Positions 11,324 through 24,800 of a stretch of 64,000 bases of DNA are shown in pieces (the stretch's first letter is position 1; each line of letters begins with the position of its first letter). Source of the DNA: Xanthostigma xanthostigma (lineage: Eukaryota; Arthropoda; Insecta; Raphidioptera; Raphidiidae); assembly GCA_963575645.1 (NCBI GenBank), contig OY754468.1, forward strand, positions 51,347,665-51,411,664. The letters are read 5' to 3'. Under the pieces are notes generated by a model. The model did not search any database, was not told the DNA's origin, and worked only from the letters and a program-made list of their open reading frames with translations. The position numbers and the translations under genes are program-made.

Positions 11324-11820
11324 TAGTGATGTGCCGGATCGTTAAAAATGTATATCCGCGGATACGGATCTGAATACGGATATTTGGTTTCAAGATCCGC
11401 GGATACGGATCTTAACTTTCTTAGAGTACGCGGCGGTAAATATTGCACATCGACCTTTGGAAAGAGACTATCTGTTATGGGAAAAAGTTATTGACCTCTT
11501 TAAAAGTTAACTCTCATAACAGATTGTCTCTTTCCAAAGATCGATGTGCAATATCTCATTATAAAGATAGTTTTTTAGTACCTTTGAGTTATGTACTATT
11601 GGTATGGTACTCACTACGATAAATGTTTGCAATATAAAGGTGCCAAATACGATTCGAAAAATAAAAAATAATCTGAATGGAATTTAACAGTTTTTCATAT
11701 ATATAAAATTTTATCTATGAATTGAAAATTAATAAGGTAAAAGATCCGCCAAAAACTAACGGATACGGATCTTTCTTCTCCCTCCGATATCCGCGGATAC
11801 GTTTATCCGGCACATCACTA
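11324..11820. mobile_element. Non-autonomous hAT-type element, family C, copy 2
   Basis: Same ends as copy 1 (TAGTGATGTGCCGGAT and complement). CTCATAAC is duplicated directly outside (11316-11323 and 11821-11828), an exact 8-base hAT signature. It is about 95% like copy 1 by eye, including the internal hairpin. Confidence 0.88.
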
Positions 11821-11828
11821 CTCATAAC

Positions 11829-13284
11829 GGTGCCTATAATATAACCATTTCAACTCGCTGATGTCCTCAGTTGTTAAGCGTCTATAATAGTAAGGAATAC
11901 GATGACACTAAAGACTCAGTGAAACGATAGAAGAAAAAAACAATTATTGAAAGATGTGACATATCTCCGCTCTTGAAAACATAAGACAATCACTTTTTAC
12001 TCGCAGTCTTTTGTTATGCGTTAATAAAAAAAAACAAATGATTGAATCAGGCTGCAACAAAATAATTTTGTTGATCTGTTTTTGAGTTGAAAAGGTTTTA
12101 CAATAGCAGATTATTTTCACAAAATTTTCCTCACCATTAGATTTTACACCCATTTTCCTTAATAAATAAAATTAATTTTTATATGACTGCCATTAAATCT
12201 GAATCTTATACTGTCTGATTATATTACGCATTATTTAATTATTCGATTTATTTATTTATCGATTAATTTTAAATAAATTTCTTTTATTGAATAATTTCTA
12301 TGGCAGTTGACATTCAAAATAATGAGAAAATCAATTTAAATATTGAATAAAAAACATTTTCAATGTAATGTAAATCTCGCATCTATAATGTGGCACAAAT
12401 TTCCTTCATTTTCCTGATTTTTTTAAAAACTCTAACAACTATCCTATTTTCACATTAATACATGTCCTATAATTTGCTTCAAAACTTTTCGCTCAAAACA
12501 AAAGACAATTCCCATTCGTCATTTGTTTTCATGCATAAAGATTTGAAACAAAACAACTTTTAAAGGTTATAATTTGTTCGACAAGTGATTCAGTTCTTTT
12601 CTTTAAATGAACAAACAAAACAAATTCATTTCCTACAAAGCGCCATTTATAAAAATAATTACTAAACAAGTGCAGTAAACTATTATTAGATATTTTAATT
12701 TGATATTTAGTTGATATGAGCGAAAACATCGTTTTGGCAGTTTCAGGACTGTACAAGGAGTATAAAACGGAATACAGAAATTGTGTGAATTTGTTCATTT
12801 TACAAAAAAAAAAGAATATTTTTCGGTGTCAAACAAATGCTCTTTTTATCTTGACTTTCCACCGCAATACTCAATATCAGCGGATCTCAACAAATGTGTG
12901 AACAAACATTTTCAAAGGATTAATAATGGTAGATTCTAACATCGCCTCTTGTTTGTACTAGCCATTTACAATAACTACAATTTTCTTGAAAATAACAAAC
13001 TCGACTACCACTATGCCACTATTTTAGTAGATCTGCTCAAAAACTCATCGGGTACATTCGATGAGCGAATTTAAGTTCCGACAGTCGAAACAACTGTTCT
13101 TAAGCCAAATTATCTGAGCTGTAACTGTGTTTGCAAATTTTACATATTTTGATCTTGAAACATAACAAGTCCTCAGCTGTCGAACGTCTATAATCTACAA
13201 TCTGTCTGTACTCACTCTGTGAAGCAAAACCAAATAGTAATTACATTGATAATTAGATAGTTATACTAGTATCGAAACTTTCAG
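11829..13284. other. AT-rich stretch with no supported gene
   Basis: I find only short open frames without family resemblance or convincing splice partners. A 61-codon frame at 12716 starts with ATG after an AT-rich lead but matches nothing I know and ends abruptly. Confidence 0.5.
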
Positions 13285-13976
13285 TTAAGGAAGTACCCTC
13301 GATAAATGAATTAAACAGAAAATTACGAAAATTTGCAAATATGTCAAAACCTTTTCAAAAATGACTCAGTTAAATTTTTGTGATTTTTGGTTGACTTTGA
13401 AAAAAGATATTGATAATTTTATTTCGCTGCACTTAACATGGAGTCTTATGGAAATCTGTGATTTTGACGCACTCCATCATTTATGACGTTGGAATTGACA
13501 AACAGATTTTGATAAAATTTTCAGGAAATATAAACGAATATTCTGTGAACATTTTTCGTTTTCCAAAACGTATAAAGCTTGCTTATGTTAATAGAAATAA
13601 CTAAAACAAAGCCGAGCTTTTTAGCAATTCATAAACATGGCAACACCGCAATATTATAGTTTGTGGCGCGTCATTCAAAGGTAAGTTACGAAACTGCAGC
13701 AGTCTTGATATCGTAAAAACATACGTAAATTGAGTAAATGCTAAAAGCATAGTATTCCAAAAAAATGATAGTATATTATTATTTCCGAAATGACAGGAAT
13801 AAAGAAAAGCATTTTCATAAATTAATGCGAATTTGACACCGCGTGCTGACTTATGCTGCGTACATAAGCACTTGTAACTATGCCAAGGCATGCGATGTTG
13901 CCAAATTATATACTACGTTACTCAAGTAGAAGACTGAAATTCTTTGACTTACTGCGTACCGAGGGTACTTCCTTAA
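13285..13976. mobile_element. MITE with TTAAGGAAGTACCCTCG inverted ends
   Basis: TTAAGGAAGTACCCTCG at the left is matched by CGAGGGTACTTCCTTAA at the right, 17 bases perfect. TTAA at the extreme ends could be a piggyBac-style target or part of the repeat. 692 bases, no transposase seen. Confidence 0.7.
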
Positions 13977-15081
13977 GCATACAGTTCATGTCCAATAATA
14001 TAAATTATGAAACAGTTTCTCGGACAATAAAGATACGACGTTTCGTTTTTATTACTGAAATTTTTCAAGCAACTCAACATATCGGTCAAAAAACAAGCTA
14101 ATAGGCATGATAACAGATTCTGAAATCCGGTTCTGTAATGTTGCTATTTCCGAAACAAAAAAAAAAAACATTATTTCAGCAAGAAACTAAATTTTAACGT
14201 AAATTATTGTATTTTTTACTTTCTATTTTGAAGTAATCGAGAAAACGCTTGTGACGTCACGCCTTAGTGACAGCTAACATTAGATATTGTATTTATAGGT
14301 GTAGAACTGTGGTTCAGAGGTATTTCTTAGAAAGGTATGTAGATTTACTTAATGATATGATTTTTAAGTATTTTAGAGTTCTTTCAACATTATATTTTTC
14401 TCTAAAACCATTTATTCTTTGATTCTTTTATACTGTCATTTTACTACATTATTTTTAAAATAGTACAACTACTAGTCAAGAAGGTGCGAATTTAATGGTT
14501 GTACTATTTTAACAATAATTTAGTCATTCATTTGTTTTTGTTGCAACTGTCATTATTCTTCGTAGATGTACAAATATTTAATGTTGATATTCGATCGACA
14601 TGTTGAGTTACTTCAAATAGTTTCAATAAAAGAAACAAAAGGTCACATCTCTTGATGATGGTTTAATTATTGTCCAAATCCCCGGGAACTGTTCCATAAT
14701 TTATTTCTTTTGTTTTGAAAAGTACCTAGCAAAATTTTTTTTGGGTTGTTTTTTTATTTGACAAAATCGCAACGAGAAAATAATTTAGTTTCAGAATCTC
14801 TCTTTGATTTTCGATTAGCTAAACACGATTCCGAACAACAAAATGGAAATGGAATGACCGAACGTTACTCAAATTATGTACAGTTATATTGGTAACAATA
14901 TCACTTTCGATTTGGAACAATTGTTGCTAAAACATTTCTTTATTGACATTTCAGTCTTTGATCATTCGAAACAAAAAAGTCCATCGGAATAAGTTAGTGA
15001 AGTGTAGTTCGATGCAAAAATAGATTAAATCAATTTATTTTCGCTAATTTGTATTGACTTTATATTCACTGAACCACACAG
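13977..15081. other. Non-coding AT-rich stretch
   Basis: No frame with family resemblance. The short repeat GTACTATTTTAA / TAGTACAACTAC near 14460-14515 forms a small hairpin. Nothing else is supported. Confidence 0.5.
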
Positions 15082-15654
15082 AATAGGGTTATTGACAAAA
15101 TTTCAAAAAGTATTTAAAATTAAAGAATAAAGGTATATGTACCCGTAAAAAATATTTTTTCTCATAAATATAACAGATTTGACTCATTATTAGTTGTTTT
15201 TTATTTTGACTTTAAATTCTGCGCCAAAACGTCAATTGACCTTGACAGCCATGTTTACTGATTGCCTACGTCACAGTAGGCAATCAGTAAACACTAAGCA
15301 AGCGGGTACAACGTGACATATAGCATTATAACCAACAAAGTGTTGCATTTAATATGATTGACAGAGTACAATGAATACACCAGAGAACATACACCGAACA
15401 GAGATAACGAATACACATGGCAGTCAGTGGCACACAGCTACCGCCCATGTTGACTGATTAATGACGTCACGCGCTGTGATTGGTGTTTGAAATCACGTGA
15501 CACATAGGTAAAAATCGTGATTTTATTTATTTATTTCAATATATTTAACGCACTTATTTAATAAAAATAATAATTCTAAACGATATTTTAGACCATAAAC
15601 TTTCATTATAACACAGTTTTATATTTAATTTTAATCACTGTCAATAACCCTATT
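15082..15654. mobile_element. MITE with AATAGGGTTATTGACA ends
   Basis: AATAGGGTTATTGACA at 15082 and its complement TGTCAATAACCCTATT ending at 15654 are perfect 16-base inverted repeats. An inner palindrome ACTGATTGCCTACGTCACAG with complement lies at about 15257-15289. No coding content. Confidence 0.7.
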
Positions 15655-16164
15655 ACATTACACCAGCTAAATAGTTATTTATTGGTGTAAGAGTATTTAA
15701 AACATCTGAATGCTGTTTGTTATATACACGAAGTGAAGAACATTAAACAATTAAACATCGCATTTTCAAAATGTATACTGAATTCATAACTTCAAGTTAA
15801 TTATTAATCAAAGACTGACAAATTAAAATCCTATATTTTATTGTTAAAAATAAATAAATATCATACAAAAATTTATTTTTCTTTGTATTGTCGAAAATAT
15901 TTAATAATACTTCAATTTGATTTAAACTATTGAAATATATATATATAACAAAATTAGTTGTTTTTTTGGCATTGTTTTACCGACGATACAATTGAGATCG
16001 ATGAAGAAAATACATTTTTTTTTTTAAATTGACAATTCAATGTATCGGACGAGAAATTGACGAATGGTTAATATACCGACATTAAAAAATTTAAATACCG
16101 CAATGCCAACAGTTTGTAAAACAATACCAACAAAATAATTTATCTAAATTAAAAATTTTCCTAG

Positions 16165-18780
16165 CTAAAATTTAGGTAAAGATTGTTGATAATTTTGTAT
16201 ATCGTCTAAAGACTGTTTCGCTTTCGACGAAATATCATCGTACGATTTCTTAGCGTTCGACGTAATGTCATCGATTGATTTTTTAGTCGAGTTTAAAATT
16301 TCATCGGTGCTGTTTGCTAAATCTCTCACTTCTGAATTAATCTTACAAATAATCCATTCCATCGCCTGACGCCCTTTGCCCGCGTTTAACGATATCTTAT
16401 TGGCGAGAAGGTCTTCCATGTAGTGACTGAGCGGAACTCCTTCCACGGTTACGACGGCTTCTTGATGGAGCAGAGTCTTACCCGGATCTGTAGGATGCGG
16501 TAAGTATTTGACTGTTTCGTCGACGGCTATGTATCGACAAAACGTTAAGTTTGTCGTTTTTAGTACCATGTGACGGGCGAACGGATTTACCTCTGACCGT
16601 TCACTGGCGTAGCAGATTTTCGCTGTCCCAATCAGCTGGAAAAAAAAAACAGTCTTCAACATACCGATCGCAACGGATAAAAATATTGGTTCGGGTACCG
16701 ATTGATTGTGTATCGAGTTAAACAAATGAATATACAGTATGTAAACACGTAAGGTGCACATAGGGAAACTAACATTGGGAAAAAATGACTGGATCAGAGC
16801 GAGCCTTGAAATCTAGTTTTTCAATTTGACAGATAATATTTTTTTGCAAAATGAATGTGTATACTACCGAAGAAAATATTCAAATGATTACAACATGATC
16901 GGACTTTTTTTTATTAATGGGACATTAACTTCCCAAAAATACTTAAATATGGTGCGAGATCAAATATCTCCGCCTATTCGTGTTGAACCTAAAGACATTG
17001 GGTCACTGATTTACCAACGCGCATACGTCATACCAGTCAGACAATTTTTGAATGAAATGTTTCCAAACAGATGGAGTTGTTTTTTTGTTTTATTTTTGTA
17101 CAAAAAAATTAAAATAATGATTTATAAGAGCTTCTTATTATTACAAAAGCCAAGTAAAATAAAAATAAATCAAAATAAAATAGAATTCCTCAAGATTACC
17201 ACGATAATTCAATAGAAATAACAATTAATGCAGTCACGGCTAACTCTGATCCAAGTATTTTTTCCCAATGCTAATTTCCCTATGTGCACCTTACTGTATA
17301 TCTTCTTGGTTTGCAGCTGTGCTGTGGTAAACTCCGCTACTGACTTAGAGCTACCAATTTAAAGGAATTAAAAAATATTTCTCTGTTTCACAATATGCGT
17401 TTCAAGAACTTTTGACGTTATGTTTACAAACAAACTTTAAGAAACAATACGAAATCTCGAAATTTTCTAAACCTTCCGTTTGGTCTTTTAAAACAACTTG
17501 AAACTTTGCCAAAAAGTAAATAGGTCGCGAAATTGTGAAAGTTTTGAACTTGACTCACGTTGTATTATGTACATAAAATGGGGTCGAAATCAGAGGAAAA
17601 TTTCGCATGGATTGTTTTTAATTTAAAAATAGATAAATATAACGTCTAGAAAGAATACTTAAGAATGTACGTATTTTTTTTTACTATATTTATCGTTTCT
17701 AATATTTGTAGTGTAGAGCAGGGGTGTCAAACTGATTTTTCTAAAGGGCGATATATAAGATTTAGAGTGTGTTAGCGGGCCAGACTCTAAATAAAAAACT
17801 AAAACACGTCATACTAAATTTAAATCTTTATTTATTTAGTCTAAATCAATTTTCTTATAAAGGTAAAATAAATATAGTTAAAAAAAAACTAAAAAACACG
17901 CTTTATACAAACTAAAAAGTGAAAAATAAATATAGTTTAAAAAAAAAATAAAAAACACGCTTTATATCGAACTAAAAAGTAAAAAATATTTTTTTTAAAA
18001 TAAGCTTAAAAAGTGTGGGGCGCTTTGTTCCACATTTTCGTATGTCGAGCGCCCCACGCTTTTTAAGCTTATTTTAAAAAAAATATTTTTTACTTTTTAG
18101 TTCGATATAAAGCGTGTTTTTTATTTTTTTTTAAACTATATTTATTTTTCACTTTTTAATTTGATATAAAGCGTGTTTTTTAGTTTTTTTTTAAACTATA
18201 TTTATTTTCCACTTTTTAGTTCGATTTATTGTCAAAAATTTGCCGAAAAAAAACAATTTTTTTCGGCGTGAACGGGATTAGAACCCACGACCCGTGATGC
18301 CGAGAGTTGACGTCAGCGAAGACCCGTGCCTTAGACCGCACGGCTAGCCAGTGTACTTACTGTGCTGGCATATTATACCGCTATATAAACCACTTGCTGT
18401 AGTCCAAATGAAAGTTACAAACATACAAACATACATACAAACTTACAAGTGAAGTTAATATAAAGCGTGTAAAAAGGGGTAAATTATCTTGACCTTGAGG
18501 ATCCAGACACCTCTGAGGTCTTTTGTTTTTGATAAGCTCATTGATGTCAGGTGTTTAAAATCCTCACTCGATAGATTTTGGCCGCGGGCCGCATCTTTGA
18601 CATCACCGGTGTAGAGACTTTGTATAATATTATGTTATTATATCGAGAAAGACGCTTATGGTCTCTGTTGTCGAGCGTCTATTCTACTGAGAAAATGCAA
18701 AAAAAATAGATGGGTACATGATATTGTCACAGTTGCCTATATATTAGAAAACAATGATCGGATTCGAGTAGGCATTTCTT

Positions 18781-18823
<43 letters not shown>

Positions 18824-21800
18824 GTTTATTGATGACGAAATCAAAAGGGTAAATGAGTTCAGCAAAAATGCTGTTTTTCAACTCTCCCTCACAAAGAAAA
18901 AAAATATACAATAATTTGTGAACAGAATACAAATATTTACATAATAATAGGTACCTAAAAAAATCATGTTTTTTTTAAATTCAAAAATTCATAAAAAATA
19001 TCAATTAACAAATTTTTATTAGTCTGGCGGGCGTAACATGTTTTTCAGCCAGTTTCACTTTATAATTTTGAGGTGTTCGTAGGGGTAACTTTTTCTGTCA
19101 TGGGAGCTTGGACTATAAGGGCTAAACTAACACAAAATATTAACCTTCACAAAGGTTCCAACAAAGGGACGGGAACTTTTAAGCGGTGATCTATGACCTC
19201 GCAACCTTGACGCAATCTATTTTAAATCGCGTATACGAAGGTCTTCTGCTGCGACATAGCCCGACAACTATTAGTCCCAGAGCCGGCCGTCAGATTTCCT
19301 ATGCATCGAAACAGACAAGTTTATTAACATTAAGGCAGACAAATAGGGAAGCACAATTGTTATTTTTATTCTGCCGGAAATTGAAAAATTCTGGCTACCA
19401 AGGGGTTGCTGCACGAGGGACTCGGGCGGTGTTGGCACTCTATTTTTATCCTACCATTCCACAGTGGGGCCAAGTACACTAATTTGTGGCAGAAACTCCA
19501 ATGGCAGAAATCGACAGCAGGTAGTAAATAATACTTAGATACTAAAATTGAGTAGTGCGTGTACACGCTACCACCAAGCGTCGAGCGCAGATCATGCAGT
19601 CATCCAGTTCAGACCAGTTTAATTGTTGGTTATCCTAGCGGCTATACGAGCGGAATGAAATTTGGCTATTACTTTGTGTTACCAGTGCGCCTCAGTGTTA
19701 TTATATAAAAAATTGCTAATAGCATGGAGTGTTTACCCTCAGGTTGGTCTTTTGTTTCTTAATAAAATATTAAAATAATTTCTGCCAACAATTTATATAT
19801 TAGGCCCCAGTGTGCATTCCAAAAGAAGTTTCTCGTCAAAATAATCGGAAATGACCTCAGTATCCCATGGTCCGGCAAAACGGAAATAATTAGGTTCGTT
19901 CAAAGCAGCCGTAAACGGTAATAAAACCGTATACCTACCCAGTCTTGTCACTGGGCAAGACTAATTTGCGCACTAGCTCAAAAATCGATACTGCGCAAGA
20001 CAGTCTTGCGCAGTAACAAGACTGTGTACGGTTTTATTACCGTTCGCGGCTGCTTGGAACGAACTTAATAATCTCAGCTCCCTCTATCTGTCTGTCTCAA
20101 TGCTAACTTATACAAAGTCGTATAGTCGACACATTGGAAATTTGACGGTGAGCTCTCCGCCTGATACAATCTGTATGATAAATGCGGGTACAATGTTCAG
20201 TGCACCAGGAGAGCACGTGGTCGACTCAGTGTGGTGTTGCCAAACACGAGTGTACAAAAATAATTTATTCAGCTACGTCACACGGCTTCACTTATTCGAA
20301 ATGCGACAGGAAAAAAATAAATTTTTACAATGAACTCGGGAATGCGCCTGTGTATTGTTATCATATACTTTTATTCTATACCGAGCGTAGGAATAAAATC
20401 GCAATCGAACCATTAGGGTGCAAACATAATATACTTCTGTCTTTTTTTACGCCGTAAGCACTGGCGTATCCAGGAGGGCAAAACAAACACGGAAAACGCA
20501 GCTTAAAAATTTCTAATTTGCCCCCTCCTGGGCCAAAAGCTGGGTACGCCCATGTTAACGAGTGTACTTGCTTCCAGACCACACGACTGAAGTAAAACTT
20601 CTTCCTGCCATAATTTGTTATTAATCACCCGAAAATTCACAAAATACTTATGAACTTTAAAATGAATTGACAATTTTATTCACTTTAAACGTAGAATATT
20701 TAATGTATCGAACAAAATATTAATTTATAAAATTGTTCAAGAACGAAATGAATAGTCTAATGTAAGAAGAAAGAAATATAAACATAAAGATACTGAAAAC
20801 AAAAGTAATACATTGCAACTACTTAGCTCTCGTTAAATTTTAATCGTAATCTTTATGAAATATTATTTAAAGTAGGTTACAAAACTGTTTTTTCTGTCAC
20901 CCGATAGCGCCACTGGCAAGTAAAGTATGCGTCATTCTATTGTTAGTATTGCTTATATTTTCGGCTTCCTGATGGCGCCACTAGCCAGTGAAGTATTTGT
21001 CATCCTCTTTCGATCTTCACTAACTTATATCTCCCTCTCAGCTTCCGTTCGCCTCGCCCGATCACACTTTCCGTAAATCTCTCGTCACGCATTCACCAGC
21101 TTACTCCCCAAGACAAGCGTGCGTAAAGAAGTTTTACTTCAATAATGAAGTCACAGAATTTCCGGTTACGAACTTATTGGATTCGAAAGTTTTTAGGAAT
21201 TATATAAATAAATAATTCCCTAGCCACCTGCTATATGACATAAGCTTAATAAAAGTTATTATAAATAAATGACGAGTCAATATTGCATACAATCATACAT
21301 TGTTAAATATATGACGCAACTGTTGAAGAAAATGATTTAACTGTTACCAAATACGAATAATATTTTTGAGTTAAAATTGCAAGCATAAGGAACGCATTAG
21401 ATAAATTTCTAAGGTTGTATCACAAAACTGATAACAGAAAAATACAACAAGGACCCTATGTTCTCAACTCTTAGATACGCTCTACATATAAAAAACAATT
21501 TGAAAAACAAAAATAGAAAAGACCTATATATTTAATTTGGAGTGATCCGTGAGCATTATTAATACATTAATGTTGTGACTTGTGAGTATGCTAGCGGAAC
21601 ATTGTACGGAGTTGGTTTGTCTGTGCTCAAGATTTCGTCGAAAAATACCGCTGTAAACAAGTTTAAAAATTTTTAGTACGCCGCTGAACACTCCCACTTG
21701 TTATTGCGAAATTATTCACTTTTTATTTTTATAGGGGTTAGGAAAATTACCGAGACGCGAAACAACAAAAAAAATAAAACAAGAGGAGTTTCCAACGCTT

Positions 21801-24800
21801 CATTTGATAACCTGGTGAGAATTTGAAATAATAAAAAAAAATGCTCTCTGCACTGGTATTTGATGACCTTAGACTAACGAAAGATAATTAATAAATGTCA
21901 CTATTATTGTAGGTCAAGGATTCTTGACCACTTCTCGAAACTCAAGTATTACAAAAAAAAAACAAGTGATAAATAATAAAATTACGCGTACAGATATACT
22001 ATCAAAAAGTTGTTGAACCTTTGTCGATTTTTTTAATCGTTTTCTTCAAATAAATACTTGGTATTTTAGTACGTTTTTATTAACTCGCTTTCTTGTATGT
22101 CTGTCCGGGTGGAATTTTGTAACTGATTTTAAAATTAACTTCTTGATGATACAGAGAGATGATAATACAAGAAAATACTAAAAAGAAGAAAATAATAATA
22201 AAAGACCCAGCCCTAATTATCATTCCTTTACAATTTGCATTGTGATTTGCGATATCCCTTCTCTATTTGATATTGTACTTGGATGCGTCATCGAGGTTGT
22301 CTGGTCCTCTACTGCGAGGCGCGTATTTTCACGTGAAAGACTATACATTAATTACTTCCCATTTAAGTTACCGGCTGGAAATTTCCAGTTCTTACATACA
22401 GTAAAGCGTAGGAACACGTCTGATGCGACACAAGTCGTCGCTATTCGCTAACGAATTCCAATAATCGGAGCCAAGATGGGATCCGACATTGAAAAAATAA
22501 AATATCCGCCAATGGGCAAATACGGACCCGTCTCAGGAAATGTAGAAAAATATTATTTTATGCGAAAAAGATACAGAAAATACGCGATTCACTCAAACTA
22601 AACGAAAATATAAAACTAGGCCGAGGTATAGTACGCGCCACGGATCTAAAAGGTTCGGAAGTTAGTCACAAACAGCGTCGCAAAGGAACGTTTTAGAACC
22701 GTTGATACTCCCGCCACCTCCCAGCTACCTGCACGGAGCGTGCGCTCGTCGGTGATTGGCCGTGATCGCTCGTTGCCTTTGTCACTTGTCGCTTTCCTGC
22801 TTTAAAGTACAGTCGACTACGCTACTGTCATGTTGTTTTTGCTATGTTAGTTTTGTTGAGTTGCGAGTTTGTAGTTTTTCAACAGACTGTACAAGCGCAA
22901 ACCTGCATTCGTATCTAACTTCCGAGCCTTTTAGATTCGTGGCGCGTACTATAACTCCACTGTCTAAAGTCTGTACTCCGTATTATAGTAAAAAAACACA
23001 CGGGTAATTAATGAACTGACAGTTTGTATACCAAGTTTCAATAAAATCGGTTCAGCAGTTTTCAGGTTATGTCGGAACAGACAAACGCACATATTCTGGA
23101 AACGCGTTCATCTGTTTAGGTATCATACATATTCGAAAAATTCGCAAGAAAATGTCGTTTATATTTCTGTTATCGATGCGTTGAGCTTCGCTGACATGTA
23201 CACCATACTTTAAGTTTCCGTCTTTTAGAAATTATGGCTGAGAAATCAATAAAGGTAAACATTGTGAAACTTCGCTGTGGAAACCTAATTTATTTGTTAC
23301 GTTCTTTTTATTTTATAATTAAACCACGTAAATTGCACACTATTAATGTTATATCAACCAACAAATAACAGAGCGTCACAAAATTTTATGATCTTTAAAT
23401 AGAATTAATTCGATTTGGCAACAACAATAAATCTGGAGGTTTCGGGTTCGAATTAATTTTATATTCTGTTTTGCTTCTAATTTTTTAGCAAACTGTCTTT
23501 TAAATATCAGAACCAATGTGTGGGGCGCAGAGAAAATGGAGCTGGAAGAGGTGACAGCAAATCGTCTTTGCCAGGGCGTAAAATTTATAAATACCTCATA
23601 TACTTTGATTCTATACTGAGCATAGGAATAAAATCGCAATTCAACCATTAGAGTGCAAACATAAACTTGTCTTTTTTTAAGCCGTAAGCACTGGCGTATC
23701 CAGGAGGGCAAAACAAACACGGGTGACCCGGCTTAATAAATTTTTAATTTGCCACCTCCTATGGGGCCCATGTTAACGTCATAGAAAAAGACAAAGTTTT
23801 TGAAACAGAGATACTTTATTCAGATTGAATGCAAGTACATCAACCAATCCTATCATCGGAGTAATCAGGGAATTACATCGAAGAAAGAGACGCAGATATA
23901 TTTTCGATACGCTTTGTTGGCTTCACTCACCGCACAATGAGTAGATAATTATTAAATATATGAAATAGCTACACCGAACCATTTCGGAATTATTCTGTCT
24001 GTTCGGCAGTTAATTGCTTTAGTTAATTCAAAAATTACTGAATCGATTTTGATCGGGTTTTCACTGAATTATTTGTTGTACACCGAGAATAGTGAAATTT
24101 TGTTTAATTTTTTTTTAAATAAACACGTTGTTACACGATTTCTTTTATTTCTGCTGATTAAATGAAACAGCCACACTAGTTTTTAAGATCGTATTTTAAA
24201 AAGTTTCCAAAAATAGCCACCCCACATATTATTCTAGACGATATTAGAAGACATGGTCTGTGGCCAAATTATTTTACTGTTATACTTTTTGAAAATGTTA
24301 AATGTGAGTAGGTGATTAAATAGCTATACAGTGTGTTCCCAAAATGAACAGACAAACTTAAAATCTGAATTTAGGACCTCATAATACGAAAAAAAATGTC
24401 ATTCTTGCAAACGTTTCGTTTACGAGACAAATCGGAACTTACAAAATATAGGAATAAATAATTTCGACAAAATCTAGTCGTGATAATTGTCAAATTATTT
24501 ACCAAAAATTAAATATTTTTTTTTGACGTGATAACGTCTTATAAATTGATGAATCACGTCATTATAAAAAGATGAAACACCGGCTGCATGCACGAAAAAG
24601 TGTAACGTTCCTAACGTTCCGCCTGACCCTGTCCGTGATTATTAAATATGATATTCGAGCGGAATACGTTATCACGTAAAACTATCGTCCGTAAACCGAC
24701 TTTACAGACAACCATTTTTTTAATTACGGAATCTATGAGAGACCAGGATTGCATCTTTTAATTTAATAATTTAATGACTAATAGAGGCCCTAAAATCAAA

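Noticed and set aside
12716-12901. Possible small gene beginning MSENIVLAVSGLYKEYK
   Set aside because: No family resemblance, no splice partner or conserved continuation; likely a chance frame.
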